Assembly: GCA_036435485.1 (NCBI GenBank)
Contig: CM071594.1
Coordinates: 96,189,001 to 96,253,000 of the forward strand
Reading direction: 5' to 3'
Length of the DNA: 64,000 bases
Source: Saposhnikovia divaricata
Taxonomy: Eukaryota > Streptophyta > Magnoliopsida > Apiales > Apiaceae
The translations under genes and the position numbers were made by a program. This document shows, in pieces, positions 49,350 through 59,970 of the stretch. The notes under the pieces are model-generated. The model was given only the letters and a program-made list of their open reading frames with translations, was not told where the DNA came from and did not search any database. The first letter of the stretch is position 1. Every line of letters starts with the position of its first letter.

Positions 49350-50941
49350 GCATTGCTGAATTCAATTATCAAAGTGGGCTTCTTGAAGATGCTCATTAAA
49401 TTTCGGATGCTGATCTTTCTTCTGTTAACCTGTCTTTTCAAGCTCTTGCTACTCAGGTTGCATGTATTGATACTGCAATTCAAGCTACCAATGACTCTAT
49501 GCATTTTGTAACTTCCAACATTGATACACATCTATATAAGCACCGGAGAATTCTTGAGGGTGTTCAATAATCTCAAATAGATGTTTATCATAGACTTCAA
49601 ACATTGGAGGATTACCATGTCACTATCATGGAAAATTAGGCTGTTTTGATGAATCTTATTTGTTCTCTCACTGAAACTCTTGGAGTAAATGTTGCTGATG
49701 TCAAAAAGGGGGAAATAAAAACAATTAAGAGGAAACAAAAAGGAATAGCCATCAGAGATACTTGCAAGGCTGATGCTACTGAAGACAAGTCTGATAGAAG
49801 AGATAAGGGTGATGGTGGTGGCAGTGGTGGTCAGAATATTGGGAGAGGAAAAAGTAAAGTTGGTACAGGCACTAATACTGGTAGATCTATTCAGTCGAGA
49901 TCTAAAGACAAGCAAGCTTTTGGACAGTCAGAGTCTGTAACAAAGAAAGCTAAAACTTTTCAAGTACCAGATACTGCATCAATTCTTCTACAGGAACAAG
50001 TTGTGAAAGATGTAGTGTCAGGGACTACTACAAATTTGAAAAATGTAGGATTTACACAGGAGGAGGTGATTGAATCACAAGATGTTCAATCTACTACTTC
50101 TGGTGTTGAGAAGCAAGTTCATTCAGAAACAAAGGAACCATCTTACTAGACTATGAGTCAAAATTTGCAGTCTCTAATTCCTAGAAAAAGGACTGGACTT
50201 GGTCATAGTGAGATTGGAAAGCATACCACAGATGTTACAAAGCTAAAGGCTGATCCTCATTCACTCTTGGATGAGTTTGGTGAAAAGATGACTCAAAGAC
50301 ATCTTAATAAGTTGATTTCTGCACAGCTTGTTCAGAGAGTGAAGACATATCAAGAATATGATAGAAGAAGAGGAATGGTTAATAAAGAAGAAACAGAAGT
50401 TTTTCTTGTATAGTTCTTATCTGATGGTAGAGTGAGGTGGATGGATTTGTCTACATTCTTATATCACAAGAAGGAAGAAGAGTTATCATATGTTCGATTC
50501 TTGTTACACAAAAATGCTAAAGTTACTCAGAACTATAATGCATCACTTATGCATTGGACTGGTGAAATTGATAAATTCTTGAAGAGATTGTATGGAGCAA
50601 AGAATGAGAATGTACCACCTTTCAAGCTACATTATTTTGATGATGATGGCAAAGACAAAGAGATTGAGTATAAATCATTGAAGATCAATTCTGATGAAGG
50701 GGGATCTTTTGTCTTTTATCAAGCTATGAAAGGGAAGTATGATTCTGTTTCTATTGAAAATCTTAATCACTTCAGATACAGGCCAGACAAGTTAAGAGCT
50801 CTGCATTATCAAATCATTACTGATAATGGTGATATGTTAGATCTGAAACAGAGTGTTAATAAAGTCTTAGCCAAAACTGAAGATGCTTTGCTTGAATTTC
50901 TCAAAGACAATTCACAGTTCAGAAGAATTAAGGCAGATTGA
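49350..50941 (+). pseudogene. Env-like ORF of the SIRE-like element, 3' part
   Basis: Continues the frame from 36921 (FIQLLQAN | GIAEFNYQS). It has a helical, Gln-rich stretch (49420-49620), a Lys/Gly-rich basic region (49690-49930), then a well-ordered C-terminal part (50150-50938) with YHKKEEELSYVRFLLHKNAK and YRPDKLRALHYQIITDNGD. In-frame stops occur near 49388, 49568, 49637, 50147 and 50411; three fit CAA/CAG to TAA/TAG. The ORF ends at TGA 50939-50941, five bases before the next element. No membrane segment was seen. The function is unknown. Confidence 0.7.
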
Positions 50942-50946
50942 GTAAT

Positions 50947-52240
50947 TGATAACGTGTATTTTATACACGTTTTGTCATTTATTCTCTTACATTTTTGTTA
51001 TTTCCGAATGTTGTTTTATCGATATTAATTATGTTTTTCATCTTTCAGTGCCTCATGCTTAATGGTTGAAAAGATGGATTATTTTGGGCTTGAAAGCAAA
51101 GATTATTCAAGAGGGAAGTTAGAAGATGAAAGCTCGCGTTTCCGGGAGGTTTTTATTGTATAATCTTGAAGATTTTGTCTCGCACGGGCTACTGCACGAC
51201 CGTGCAACAGGCTGTGCAGAGTGTTCTAAGTAGTGCAGATTGGGCAGTCTTTTTCACGGGCTACTGCACGGCCGTGCAGCAGGCCGTGCAACCCCTGCTG
51301 TGTATTAAAAGAAGCCAAACCTTACATCTTATAACATCTTAACCTACATCTAACTTCATCTTCATTTTTTGCCTCTTCAAGAACACAATTAGGGTTAGTC
51401 AATTACTCATAATCTAGCATTGATTATGAGTAACTAACTCCATTTATTTGGCTCAAGGAAGCATCTCTTGTACTAAACCCATTCAATTTAAGTAAGATCT
51501 ATTTCACTCTATCTTGAATACTTGAGTTGTATTGTTTATGATTTTGCTTGGAGAATTGTAAGTTGCTTCAATTTGCTCTTCTTGTAATTTCAATTGCTAA
51601 TTGTTTGTGCTAATCCTTAATTGTTAGTACATTCATTATAGTAGCACAAGATTTAGTGTACCTAAATCCACAAAATTCAAGTACAAATACCTAGGTTGAG
51701 CTTCTCATCCTTGGGTTTGTCCTAGCCTCTCTTTGTTTAATTCCTTGACTTGGTTAAATTGATAGTGCTTCATTATTGATTGCTAGTGTCAAGAGAGCTA
51801 ATTTATGTGCTTCACTAAATTAGTGTTTTTAGAAGAGAAATAAGTAATTGTGTGCTTCACCAATTATCTTGGTTAGGTAGAGTTGGATATATTTTGCTTG
51901 TTTGTTGGGTTAAAGTGCTTGATTTGCATTAATCCTTGGGTCAAATAACTCTTATTCTTGCTAAATTACTCATTGTGTTTGTTGTATTGGTAAAATTGGT
52001 TGATAGCAAATTTACTTAGTTATATTTCTCTATCACATTATTTCTTGTATTCAAGGTGTTTGATAAAATACCACAACCAACTCAAACCCCCCCCACCATT
52101 TTACATTATTCTAGTATTGAACGCTATTCCCTTGGGTTCGATCCCTACTTACCACATTTGCTACATTTGTAGTTAAGTGCGAACATAGTAGAGCATAAAC
52201 ATTTATTATCAATTTGGCGTGTCGACGACGGGCGTGGCCA
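50947..52240 (+). repeat. 5' LTR of the pol-less element
   Basis: 1294 bp. Carries a GC-rich stretch at 51183-51300 with the perfect palindrome TGCACGGCCGTGCA (51265-51278) and several related CACGG...CCGTGC words. Confidence 0.95.
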
Positions 52241-52245
52241 AAAAT

Positions 52246-52263
52246 TGGCGCCGCTGCCGGGGA
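52246..52263 (+). promoter_or_regulatory. Primer binding site, tRNA-Asp type (pol-less element)
   Basis: TGGCGCCGCTGCCGGGGA, five bases after the 5' LTR; identical to the PBS of the Athila element. Confidence 0.9.
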
Positions 52264-52413
52264 AGGCAACAATATTAATTTTGAGTTTATTGTTTCTTAT
52301 ATTTTAGATTTTATCTTTGTATATAATTTTTTCTTTCTTTCTTTGTTTTTTTGTTTATTGGTGTGTCTTCATGTTTATTGGATATAGACACGAACTAACT
52401 CTTTCAGAAGACA

Positions 52414-53167
52414 ATGGAGAATTATTTTGGTTGGAATAACGCTCAAGATTTCACCTATAATCAAGAACAATATCAAGATTTTAATTCTTTTCAGAATTTT
52501 AATGCGTATCAGGTGAATTCTTTATATTCTACAAACTCATGCTATGCTCCTTACCCTCCTAACATTGATTATTCATATGCTTTTGAAAATTAATGTTATG
52601 ATCCGCAATATAATTCCCAAGGCCATCAAGGGTCTTCATCATCTTCCTTAGCATCATTAGAGGTGATGATGAAACAAATGGCGGCAAACAACCTCCAATT
52701 TCAAAACACCACTTTTTAAAGTATATCCAACTTGGAAAAGAACACTTCTCAAATCATATCCAACTTGGAAAAACAAATGAGTCAACTAGCCGAAACCGTG
52801 AGTCGATTAGCGGAGGTCAATTCTCCTACTAATCATGATTCTTGTTTTGTGATTGATGAAAATTTTGTGCATGATGAATCTGCTTGTTTAGTTGACGATT
52901 GTCCTAGGCTTGACAATGATAAATTGGATGTAGTTGAGGATCTACCAAGCTTAGAAAATACCTTTGAGCTTAATGAATTGGTAGATGAGATAAAAAATTG
53001 ATGAATGTCCAATCAAAATTGAGAAGGAGTTAAAGATTGATAAGATTGAAATTTTTGCTTGGGTATATAAGGATCCAATTTGGGAACAGTTTTTGAGTCG
53101 TGCTTATAATGATTATTCTGACGATTTTTCTAGCACTTTGATTTTTCAAAGTCTCTTGAAGATGTGA
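52414..53167 (+). pseudogene. Short Gag-like ORF of the pol-less element
   Basis: From ATG 52414 (MENYFGWNNAQDF) a frame rich in Asn, Gln, Tyr and Ser runs to a helical segment SNLEKQMSQLAETVSRLAEVN (52730-52815). Stops lie at 52591 and 52717. A one-base shift near 52997 continues into a Lys-rich end (IDKIEIFAWVYKDPIWEQF) and stops at 53165-53167. The NLEKQMSQLAE segment resembles the Athila Gag segment NQIGQLENAL next to the Gag tail. So this is probably the C-terminal end of an Athila-type Gag fused to the leader, with the capsid domain and pol deleted. The similarity is short; function is unsupported. Confidence 0.5.
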
Positions 53168-53325
53168 TGATCATAAAAATATTTTTATATTTTTATGGAT
53201 TATATTTGCACACCTTGTTTTTATTATTGATTCGTAGGTATGTGCATTTATTTGCTTTTTCACCTCATTAGTTATAATACTTGTATAAATAAGACGAGCC
53301 AACGACAATAAACAAAAGCACTTTT

Positions 53326-53345
53326 TGGGAGGCAACCCAAGGTAC
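53326..53345 (+). promoter_or_regulatory. GGGAGGCAACCC motif after the Gag-like ORF
   Basis: TTGGGAGGCAACCCAA forms a 5-bp stem (TTGGG/CCCAA). It lies downstream of the main ORF, and the Athila element has the same core downstream of pol (42152-42163). Both have a GAC/AGCnCTT run just before it. The function is unknown. Confidence 0.6.
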
Positions 53346-53779
53346 GCATGTATTTATATATTTTTATGTGTGTGTTAGATTGTAATAGAGTTTAAAAAAA
53401 ATTAATTTTCCGCTCAATAATATTTAGTATCGTTAATTCCTATTTTTGTAATTTTTATATTTATTCCACACTTGCCTTGATGTGTTTGTTCATGTTTTCA
53501 GGATTTCATATTTTATTCGAGTATTCAAGGATTTATGTGAGTGTTATTTGAAAAAAAAAGGGAGTTTGTATAAAAAAAATTTTTTTTTTGCAATTTTGGA
53601 ATTGTACGGGCATTCATTGGATCGTGCAACAGACCGTGAGTTTTTACAACCATTCTGCATTAAAAAATCAAAACCAGTCAGGAGCGCACGGGCGTGCAAC
53701 AGCCTCTATAGCAAACCGTGAGATTTCATGTCCATTTTGCATAAAAAACACTCCAATCTTTCGCCTGTGCACATTTTGC

Positions 53780-54954
53780 ACGGCTGTGCAATCTCCCACC
53801 TCAGCGCCTTCAATTCAACGCCATACAATCAACAGCCCTCCATCATTTCCCCAACACCCAACAACATCCTTTTCTCCTCCCCCCCAGTTCAACCACACCT
53901 GCTTCCATTCCTTCGACCTCCAATTCAACCCATCCCCTACCTTCTCTCCGCCTTCATTTTCGCCCAGACCCTTCTTCTCTCCTTCACGGTTTCACGAACA
54001 GTTCACCCAGACCCCATTTTTCCAGCCCTCTTACTCCAACCACTCCTCATCCGTTCTTCTTATCTGCTTCCACCATTCCATCTCCCGAATTCAAACTCGT
54101 CTCACCTCTGTCTCCCCTCTTCACTCCCACCACATCTCTACCTACGAACTACACCACCAACACCCCTTCCACTTACCGCCACACACCAACACACCTTCCA
54201 CTTACCATCACATCCACCTGCAACCGTCCATTCCTTTCCCTCCGTTCACAACCGTTTCACCTCAACCCATCCCCTTACCATCTCCCCAACTCCTTACAAC
54301 TAGCCTTCAGCACCCCAATCCTGTTCACTCCTGCGGTTAAATCAACCCCTTAGTCCCACCGCGTCTCTGTTTTCTCCCTTCACCAACCCATTTTCTTCTA
54401 CCAACACCACCACAGCCTATCGCCCACAAACCATCCTCGACCATCCCTTCGTCCTCGATTCTCCTTCCCATCTTTCCGCTCCATCTCGCCACCAGCCTTC
54501 TTCTCCGTTATCCCTTGTCCCCAACTACCCAACAACTCTGCTCCTCCATTCTCCGCTGCGTTCTCACAAACACTCCGCACCTGCACAGCTGCATCGCTGC
54601 CAACAATCCAACACCAACAGCCTCTCCGTTCCTCCATCGCTGTCCTTCTCACCATCATCCACATTCACCATGCAGCTACCGCCGCGCCTCCACCGCGCCA
54701 CAACCCCTTCGTCATTAACCTTTCACCACTGCCCTCGTTCTCTTCTTCTTCTCCAACAGCCAATCACCACTCCTCCTCAACCCATCTTCCTCAACAGCCG
54801 CCTTCTCCACCTTGTCCCACCGCTGCTATCTCCCTAAATTCCAATCAATCCCCCTTCTATCCCTTCTCTTCTCCAATCCACCGCTAGTTCCTTTTTCCCT
54901 TTCTCCCCCATCGACAAATACACGACCCCCTCCCTTGTGTTAACTTCTGTTTTC

Positions 54955-54955
<1 letters not shown>
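53780..54955 (+). other. Pyrimidine-rich, G-poor block of about 1.2 kb
   Basis: The plus strand is overwhelmingly C and T, with few G and many CCA, TCC and CAC words. Two overlapping frames (53588-54340 and 53728-54303) read Pro/Ser/Thr/His-rich products, but this is expected from the composition and not evidence for a protein. The block sits between the motif region and an (ATT)n repeat. Confidence 0.8.

Positions 54956-54960
<5 letters not shown>

Positions 54961-55025
<65 letters not shown>
54961..55025 (+). repeat. (ATT)n microsatellite in the pol-less element
   Basis: About 65 bp of perfect ATT repeat after the pyrimidine block, followed by TTTTATTTTA-type low complexity to about 55400. 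Confidence 0.95.
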
Positions 55026-55026
<1 letters not shown>

Positions 55027-57289
55027 TGTTTGTTTTCTTAAATTTTATTTTAACTTTTGTTTTATTTTTAATTCAATTTTCATTTTGATTTTGTTTTAAT
55101 TTTGATTTTATTATCAATTGCTTAGTTATTTTATTTTATTTTATTTTATTTTTAAATTTGATTTTTGATTTTATTATTATTTTAGTTTTAAATTTAATTT
55201 TTGATTTTATTATTAATTGGTTAGTGATTTATTTTATTTTATTGTATTTTATCTTTTAAAAAAAATCAAAAACCAAAATTTTAATTCTTTTTAATTTTTC
55301 ACTTTAGAATTTGATTTTTGATTTTATTATTAATTTGTTAGTTATTTTATTTATTTATTTATTTTTAAAAAAACAAATATTTTTTTATTTCTATTTCCTT
55401 AATTAGTGTTTTAAATTAGCTTTGAGGGGGGTTGGATATTGGCTTGTCGGCTATTTTTGTTGGGTTGATTGTGGGGGGTGGCATTAATTCAATTCGTGGT
55501 TTGCAAATTTCGGAGTTGGATTTTGACAAGAATGGGTGGCGCTTCTAGGATTTGCTTCCGATCCTTGTTGCTTACTTTCAGGGGAGTTTCCTTTCACTTT
55601 TGTTTCTCCCTCATTTTTATTTGTCATGCATGAGGACATGCCATGTTTTAAGTGGGGGAAGGATTGTTTATCTTCATCCTTGTAGTATAATATGTAGCTA
55701 GTGTTAGTATTCTCTTTTGTTTCCAATGATGTCCATATCGTTTACTTTGGGAAATCATGAGCTTATTTACTTGTTTGTAAAATTTAAGACATTGTGAGCT
55801 TGTAGTCTTGTTTTCTCCTATTTCGTGCCTAGCATTACCAATTTGATGTGAATCTATAAGTTTGATGCACCTTATTGCACGCACACACTTAAAATGGCAT
55901 GATAAGTCTAGATGTTTGTAATTAAATTGTGAGCATGACGATTATCTCTTAGCATGAATGGAATCAAATCGAGAAGATGTTATTAAAACTTAAACCTTGT
56001 GAGGTCTTGAACGATGATTTCTTTTGCTTGTGTGTTTCTCCATCTTTATGTATGTTTGTTGCTCTAGGGCTTGCATTAAACCTTTATTCATGGATGCACC
56101 ATAATAAGGAAATTCTTTTTAGGATAACCATTTTGGCCTTTTTAACTTGTGAACCATGAAAATAATCCCTAGTTACCCCTTTGAAGCTTATATCCATATT
56201 TTTCTTCGTCACTTTCCCCTTTTATACATGAGTCATAGCCAAATACGTCACTCTCGACCCAGTTCAGCTAGTTGAGTCTTGGAAACAATTGATAATGAGC
56301 ATGAGAATTTGGAGAGAAGTTGTGAAGAGGAAGAATTCTATTTATTGTAAGTGAGAACTAGTTTGATATGTATATGTAGATGTGGTTCAAAGTTCTTTTT
56401 AGTATTTATATATGTAATGCATCCCCTTTGCTAAAAAAAGAGGAAAAAAAATATAAAGGGGATGTTAAAAAAAACAATAAATCATTGTACTTTATTTTGT
56501 TTAAATATTTTTGGTAAATGTGGTTGTGTTTTGTAATTGTAAATGAGTGGAGTTATTCTTTAGTTTGAGAATTTGGTGGATGAAGCGAGCAAGCGTCATT
56601 TAGACTCAACTAGCGAGACTTTTACTCCTTCCTTGAACTTAAATTTTCACACCTTCACCCTAGCCTCATTACAACCCATTTTATGAATTCCTTGTTTTTG
56701 GTGTAATCCGGAATTTATGTGGACATGCAAGGTCAAGTAGAGCGCATGCATTTAGACTTGGAGTTGAGTGAAATCTCTAGCCCATACTTGTGTGATGCAT
56801 AATTGAGAGATGTGAGATTTTTCACCATACAATTTCATCTTCTTAATGCGAGGCCATGTATGCTTTGTGATCATCTTGTCTAGTGTTCACGATTGAAGTA
56901 CATTCATTCTATCTTTAATGTCTTGGTTACATCTTGCACAAGGTGTGTTATCTTGATTCTTGAATTGGTTGTTAGCTCGTTATAGTGGATGACAAGGTGA
57001 ATAGCTCTGTATGTTTGATTTTAGTTACAAGTAGACGACTCGGTCATGTGATTGTAGTAGTTATCTTAATTAGTAGGTATTGTTATTTTCTTGTTTGTTA
57101 TTGGCTTTTGTGATTTTGTGGGTACATCATCTATAAACCCTCACGAGACGAAACTCGTCCTCCAAGGCTACTTGGGGGTTTAAACGATGGTTTGAATGCT
57201 TTTGTTCAATCATTTTATCATTTAGAGTAATAAATTTAGTTTAATGATCTTGTTGTTAATTTTAGTTTGCTCGGGACTAGAAAAGTTTA
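55026..57289 (+). other. Non-coding 3' interior of the pol-less element
   Basis: No ORF of substance. A second polypurine-like AAGTGGGGGAAGG lies at 55650-55662. Near 57120-57185 a block starting GGGTACAT and containing CCTCACGAG-ACGAAA-CTCGTCC matches the Athila 3' interior (38515-38590, minus strand), with the stem conserved and the loop changed. Confidence 0.6.
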
Positions 57290-57303
57290 AGTGGGGGAAG
57301 ATT
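57290..57303 (+). promoter_or_regulatory. Polypurine tract of the pol-less element
   Basis: AGTGGGGGAAGATT directly before the 3' LTR TGATAACG. Confidence 0.85.
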
Positions 57304-58599
57304 TGATAACGTGTATTTTATACACGTTTTGTCATTTATTCTCTTTCATTTTTGTTAGTTCCTATGTTGTTTTATCGATATTAATTATGTTTTTCATCTT
57401 TCAGTGCCTCATGCTTAATGGTTGAAAAGATGGATTATTTTGGGCTTGAAAGCAAAGATTATTCAAGAGGGAAGTTAGAAGATGAAAGCTCGCGTTTCCG
57501 GGAGGTTTTTATTGTATAATCTTGAAGATTTTGTCTCGCACGGGCTACTGCACGACCGTGAAACAGGCTGTACAGAGTGTTCTAAGTAGTGCAGATTGGG
57601 CAGTCTTTTTCACGGGCTACTGCACGGCCGTGCAGCAGGTCGTGCAACCCCTGCCGTGTATTAAAAGAAGCCAAACCCTACATCTTATAACATCTTAACC
57701 TACATCTAACTTCATCTTCATTTTTTGCCTCTTCAAGAACACAATTAGGGTTAGTCAATTACTCATAATCTAGCATTGATTATGAGTAACTAACTCCATT
57801 TATTTGGCTCAAGGAAGCATCTCTTGTACTAAACCCATTCAATTTAAGTAAGATCTATTTCACTCTATCTTGAATACTTGAGTTGTATTGTTTATGATTT
57901 TTCATGGAGAATTGTAAGTTGCTTCAATTTGCTCTTCTTGTAATTTCAATTGCTAATTGTTTGTGCTAATCCGCAATTGTTAGTGCATTCATTATAGTAG
58001 CACAAGATTTAGTGTACCTAAATCCACAAAATTCAAGTGCAAATGCCTAGGTTGAGCTTCTCATCCTTGGGTTTGTCCTAGCCTCTCTTTGTTTAATTCT
58101 TTGACTTGGTTAAATTGATAGTGCTTCATTATTGATTGCTAGTGTCAAGAGAGCTAATTTATGTGCTTCACTAAATTAGTGTTTTTAGAAGAGAAATAAG
58201 TAATTGTGTGCTTCACCAATTATATTGGTGAGGTAGAGTTGGATATATTTTGCTTGTTTGTTGGGTTGAAGTGCTTGATTTGTATTAATCCTTGGGTCAA
58301 ATAACTCTTATTCTTGCTAAATTACTCATTGTGTTTGTTGTATTGGTAAAATTGGTAGATAGCAAATTTACTTAGTTATATTTCTCTAGCACATTATTTC
58401 TTGTATTCAAGGTGTTTGATAAAATACCACAACCAACTCCAAACCCCCCCCCCACCATTTTACATTATTCTAGTATTGAACGCTATTCCCTTGGGTTCGA
58501 TCCCTACTTACCACATTTGCTACATTTGTAGTTAAGTGCGAACATGGTGGAGCATAAACATTTATTATCAATTTGGCGTGTCGACGACGGGCGTGGCCA
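57304..58599 (+). repeat. 3' LTR of the pol-less element
   Basis: 1296 bp. The palindrome TGCACGGCCGTGCA is conserved at 57621-57634. About 25 differences from the 5' LTR by eye. Confidence 0.95.
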
Positions 58600-58738
58600 G
58601 TATTTGAGGTACTTGTGTGACTCAACTTCATGTAAATAATAGATTCATGTATATTCTATTCTAGTTGCATTGTTAGAGGTTTTGACATCAACAACTCAGA
58701 TTTATGCTTCATGTTATAAAGCATAAATAGGGGGAGAT
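58600..58738 (+). promoter_or_regulatory. SIRE-like 3' UTR and polypurine tract
   Basis: Host sequence resumes after the pol-less element and ends with GGGGGAGAT (58730-58738) before the 3' LTR. Confidence 0.8.
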
Positions 58739-59382
58739 TGTTAGGAATAAATTCATGAGTTGTGATGTGTAGAATAGAATGATATAATACTTTTTGTAAT
58801 ACCCTGTTCTTATAAAGGGTTTAGCATTTGATTAAGGAGATATCAGTTCTTCAAGATCTGCAGAAACTGTGAACAGTACTTGACCAGAGACTGAAGTCAC
58901 GGACTAAGAGTTTTCAGGGACTATGACAGACCCTGACTGTATCGAAGCTGCAGAATTGGAAAGTGCTATACTTTAGGATCTTGTATTCAGAAGATGGAAA
59001 GAAGTGTGCATGAACAAAAGAATCAAAGCATTGATGGAAACTATAAACTAGACGGCAGAAGATTACCATGTATTAATTATTACTTTCTGTTATTAGTTGA
59101 TAGGTAGCATTATAAATACTCTCTCTATATCATTGTAAAAATAGTTAGTTCGTTCGTGAGATTTGTGATCATCGTGAGTAGACGAGTGAACAAATAGAGA
59201 GAGATTTGTATTGAGAGCAGCTGCTAAAGGTATTGTACACCTTTGGTAGAGTTTGTATTTGATTTTATTAATACAAACAGTTTGATTTATTCGTTTGTTC
59301 TTGTTCATCTAATCAAGCAAAAATCAGACACGATTACATAACTTGTATTCAACCCCCCTTCTACAAGTTATTCGAGTTAACA
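58739..59382 (+). repeat. 3' LTR of the SIRE-like element
   Basis: 644 bp, TGTTAGGAATAA...GTTAACA, followed by the GAAAC target duplication. Its first 41 bp match 23809-23849. It contains TTCAACCCCCCTTCT near the end. Confidence 0.9.
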
Positions 59383-59970
59383 GAAACAAATTACCAAAAC
59401 AATTCACTTGTCTACGTTCTGAAATAACACCAATTATCATCCCAAAAACAAATCACTAATCATCATTCAGTCACGAATTTCGATCACCACACCATTTTTC
59501 GGTGCCTTCATCTCCAACACTTTCTATATAAATCTATTCGTTAGCACCCATTACTTCGAACTCATGGATTTTTCGAAGCTCTCTAAAGCTGACTTAATTT
59601 TTGACATTATTTTTTCAACTTAATCCTCATTGAATGAGATTTGAGTAATAACTAAATGAAATGAAAGAGAAAAATAATAAGAAAATCTGCAATTATATGA
59701 GCAAAAGAGAAGTAAAAGGGATCTGAAAGTAAAACGATGGAGAATGAGATATATGGAAAGAAGAGAGAGAATAGTAATTGTGGGTGAGAAAAGATCGGAG
59801 AAGAAGGAGTAGATGTGTTGTTGGGGGAAGGAAGGAGAGAGAAATAAATCTATACATGTTGTGTAGATTAAAACTTGTCACAACAATTGAGTGGTCCAGA
59901 TTTAGTCTCAGTTCTCATTCTAATAAGGGGTCTAATTTGAGTATCTGCCTATATATATACATATATTTAT

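Larger units (their letters stand above)
50947..58599 (+). mobile_element. Pol-less (non-autonomous) Athila-related LTR element
   Basis: LTRs 50947-52240 and 57304-58599 (TGATAACGTG...GTGGCCA) differ at about 25 sites (~2%) by hand count. Flanks GTAAT (50942-50946) and GTATT (58600-58604) are a target duplication with one mismatch. A tRNA-Asp-type PBS and a polypurine tract are present, but protease, RT, RNase H and integrase are absent. Only a short Gag-like ORF remains. Shared PBS, GGGAGGCAACCC motif and a conserved 3' hairpin block link it to the Athila element. It must have been copied by another element's enzymes (inference). Confidence 0.9.
23809..59382 (+). mobile_element. SIRE/Maximus-like Ty1/copia element with three nested insertions
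   Basis: The ends are TGTTAGGAATAA and GAGTTAACA, flanked by a perfect GAAAC duplication (23804-23808 and 59383-59387), so both outer ends are intact. Order: 41-bp 5' LTR remnant, CACTA sequence, gag without its start, pol, antisense ORF, env-like ORF split by an Athila element, pol-less LTR element, 3' UTR, polypurine tract, 3' LTR. A large extra ORF after pol and several Cys-rich fingers in Gag are typical of the SIRE/Maximus lineage (family knowledge). Without the insertions it would be roughly 12.5 kb. All genes carry stops or shifts. Confidence 0.85.
23394..59949. mobile_element. Terminal-inverted-repeat element (~1 kb net) split by the SIRE-like insertion
   Basis: The left arm (23394-23808) begins GGGAGCTGCTCCAATGAGACC and continues with a Thr/His-codon-like CATCACCAC-rich stretch and repeated AATCACCAAA phrases. 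The right arm (59388-59949) has the same AATCACCA phrases and ends with an inverted copy of the left tip, GGCAGATACTCAAATTAGACC in reverse complement. The arms pair over about 50 bp with mismatches. Removing 23809-59387 gives an element of about 1 kb without coding capacity. I do not assign it to a superfamily; it could be a MITE or MULE derivative. Confidence 0.6.

Noticed and set aside
53588..54340. Two long Pro/Ser/Thr-rich frames in the pyrimidine-rich block
   Set aside because: Low stop density follows from the lack of G and A; both frames look alike, no domain is visible and starts are arbitrary.
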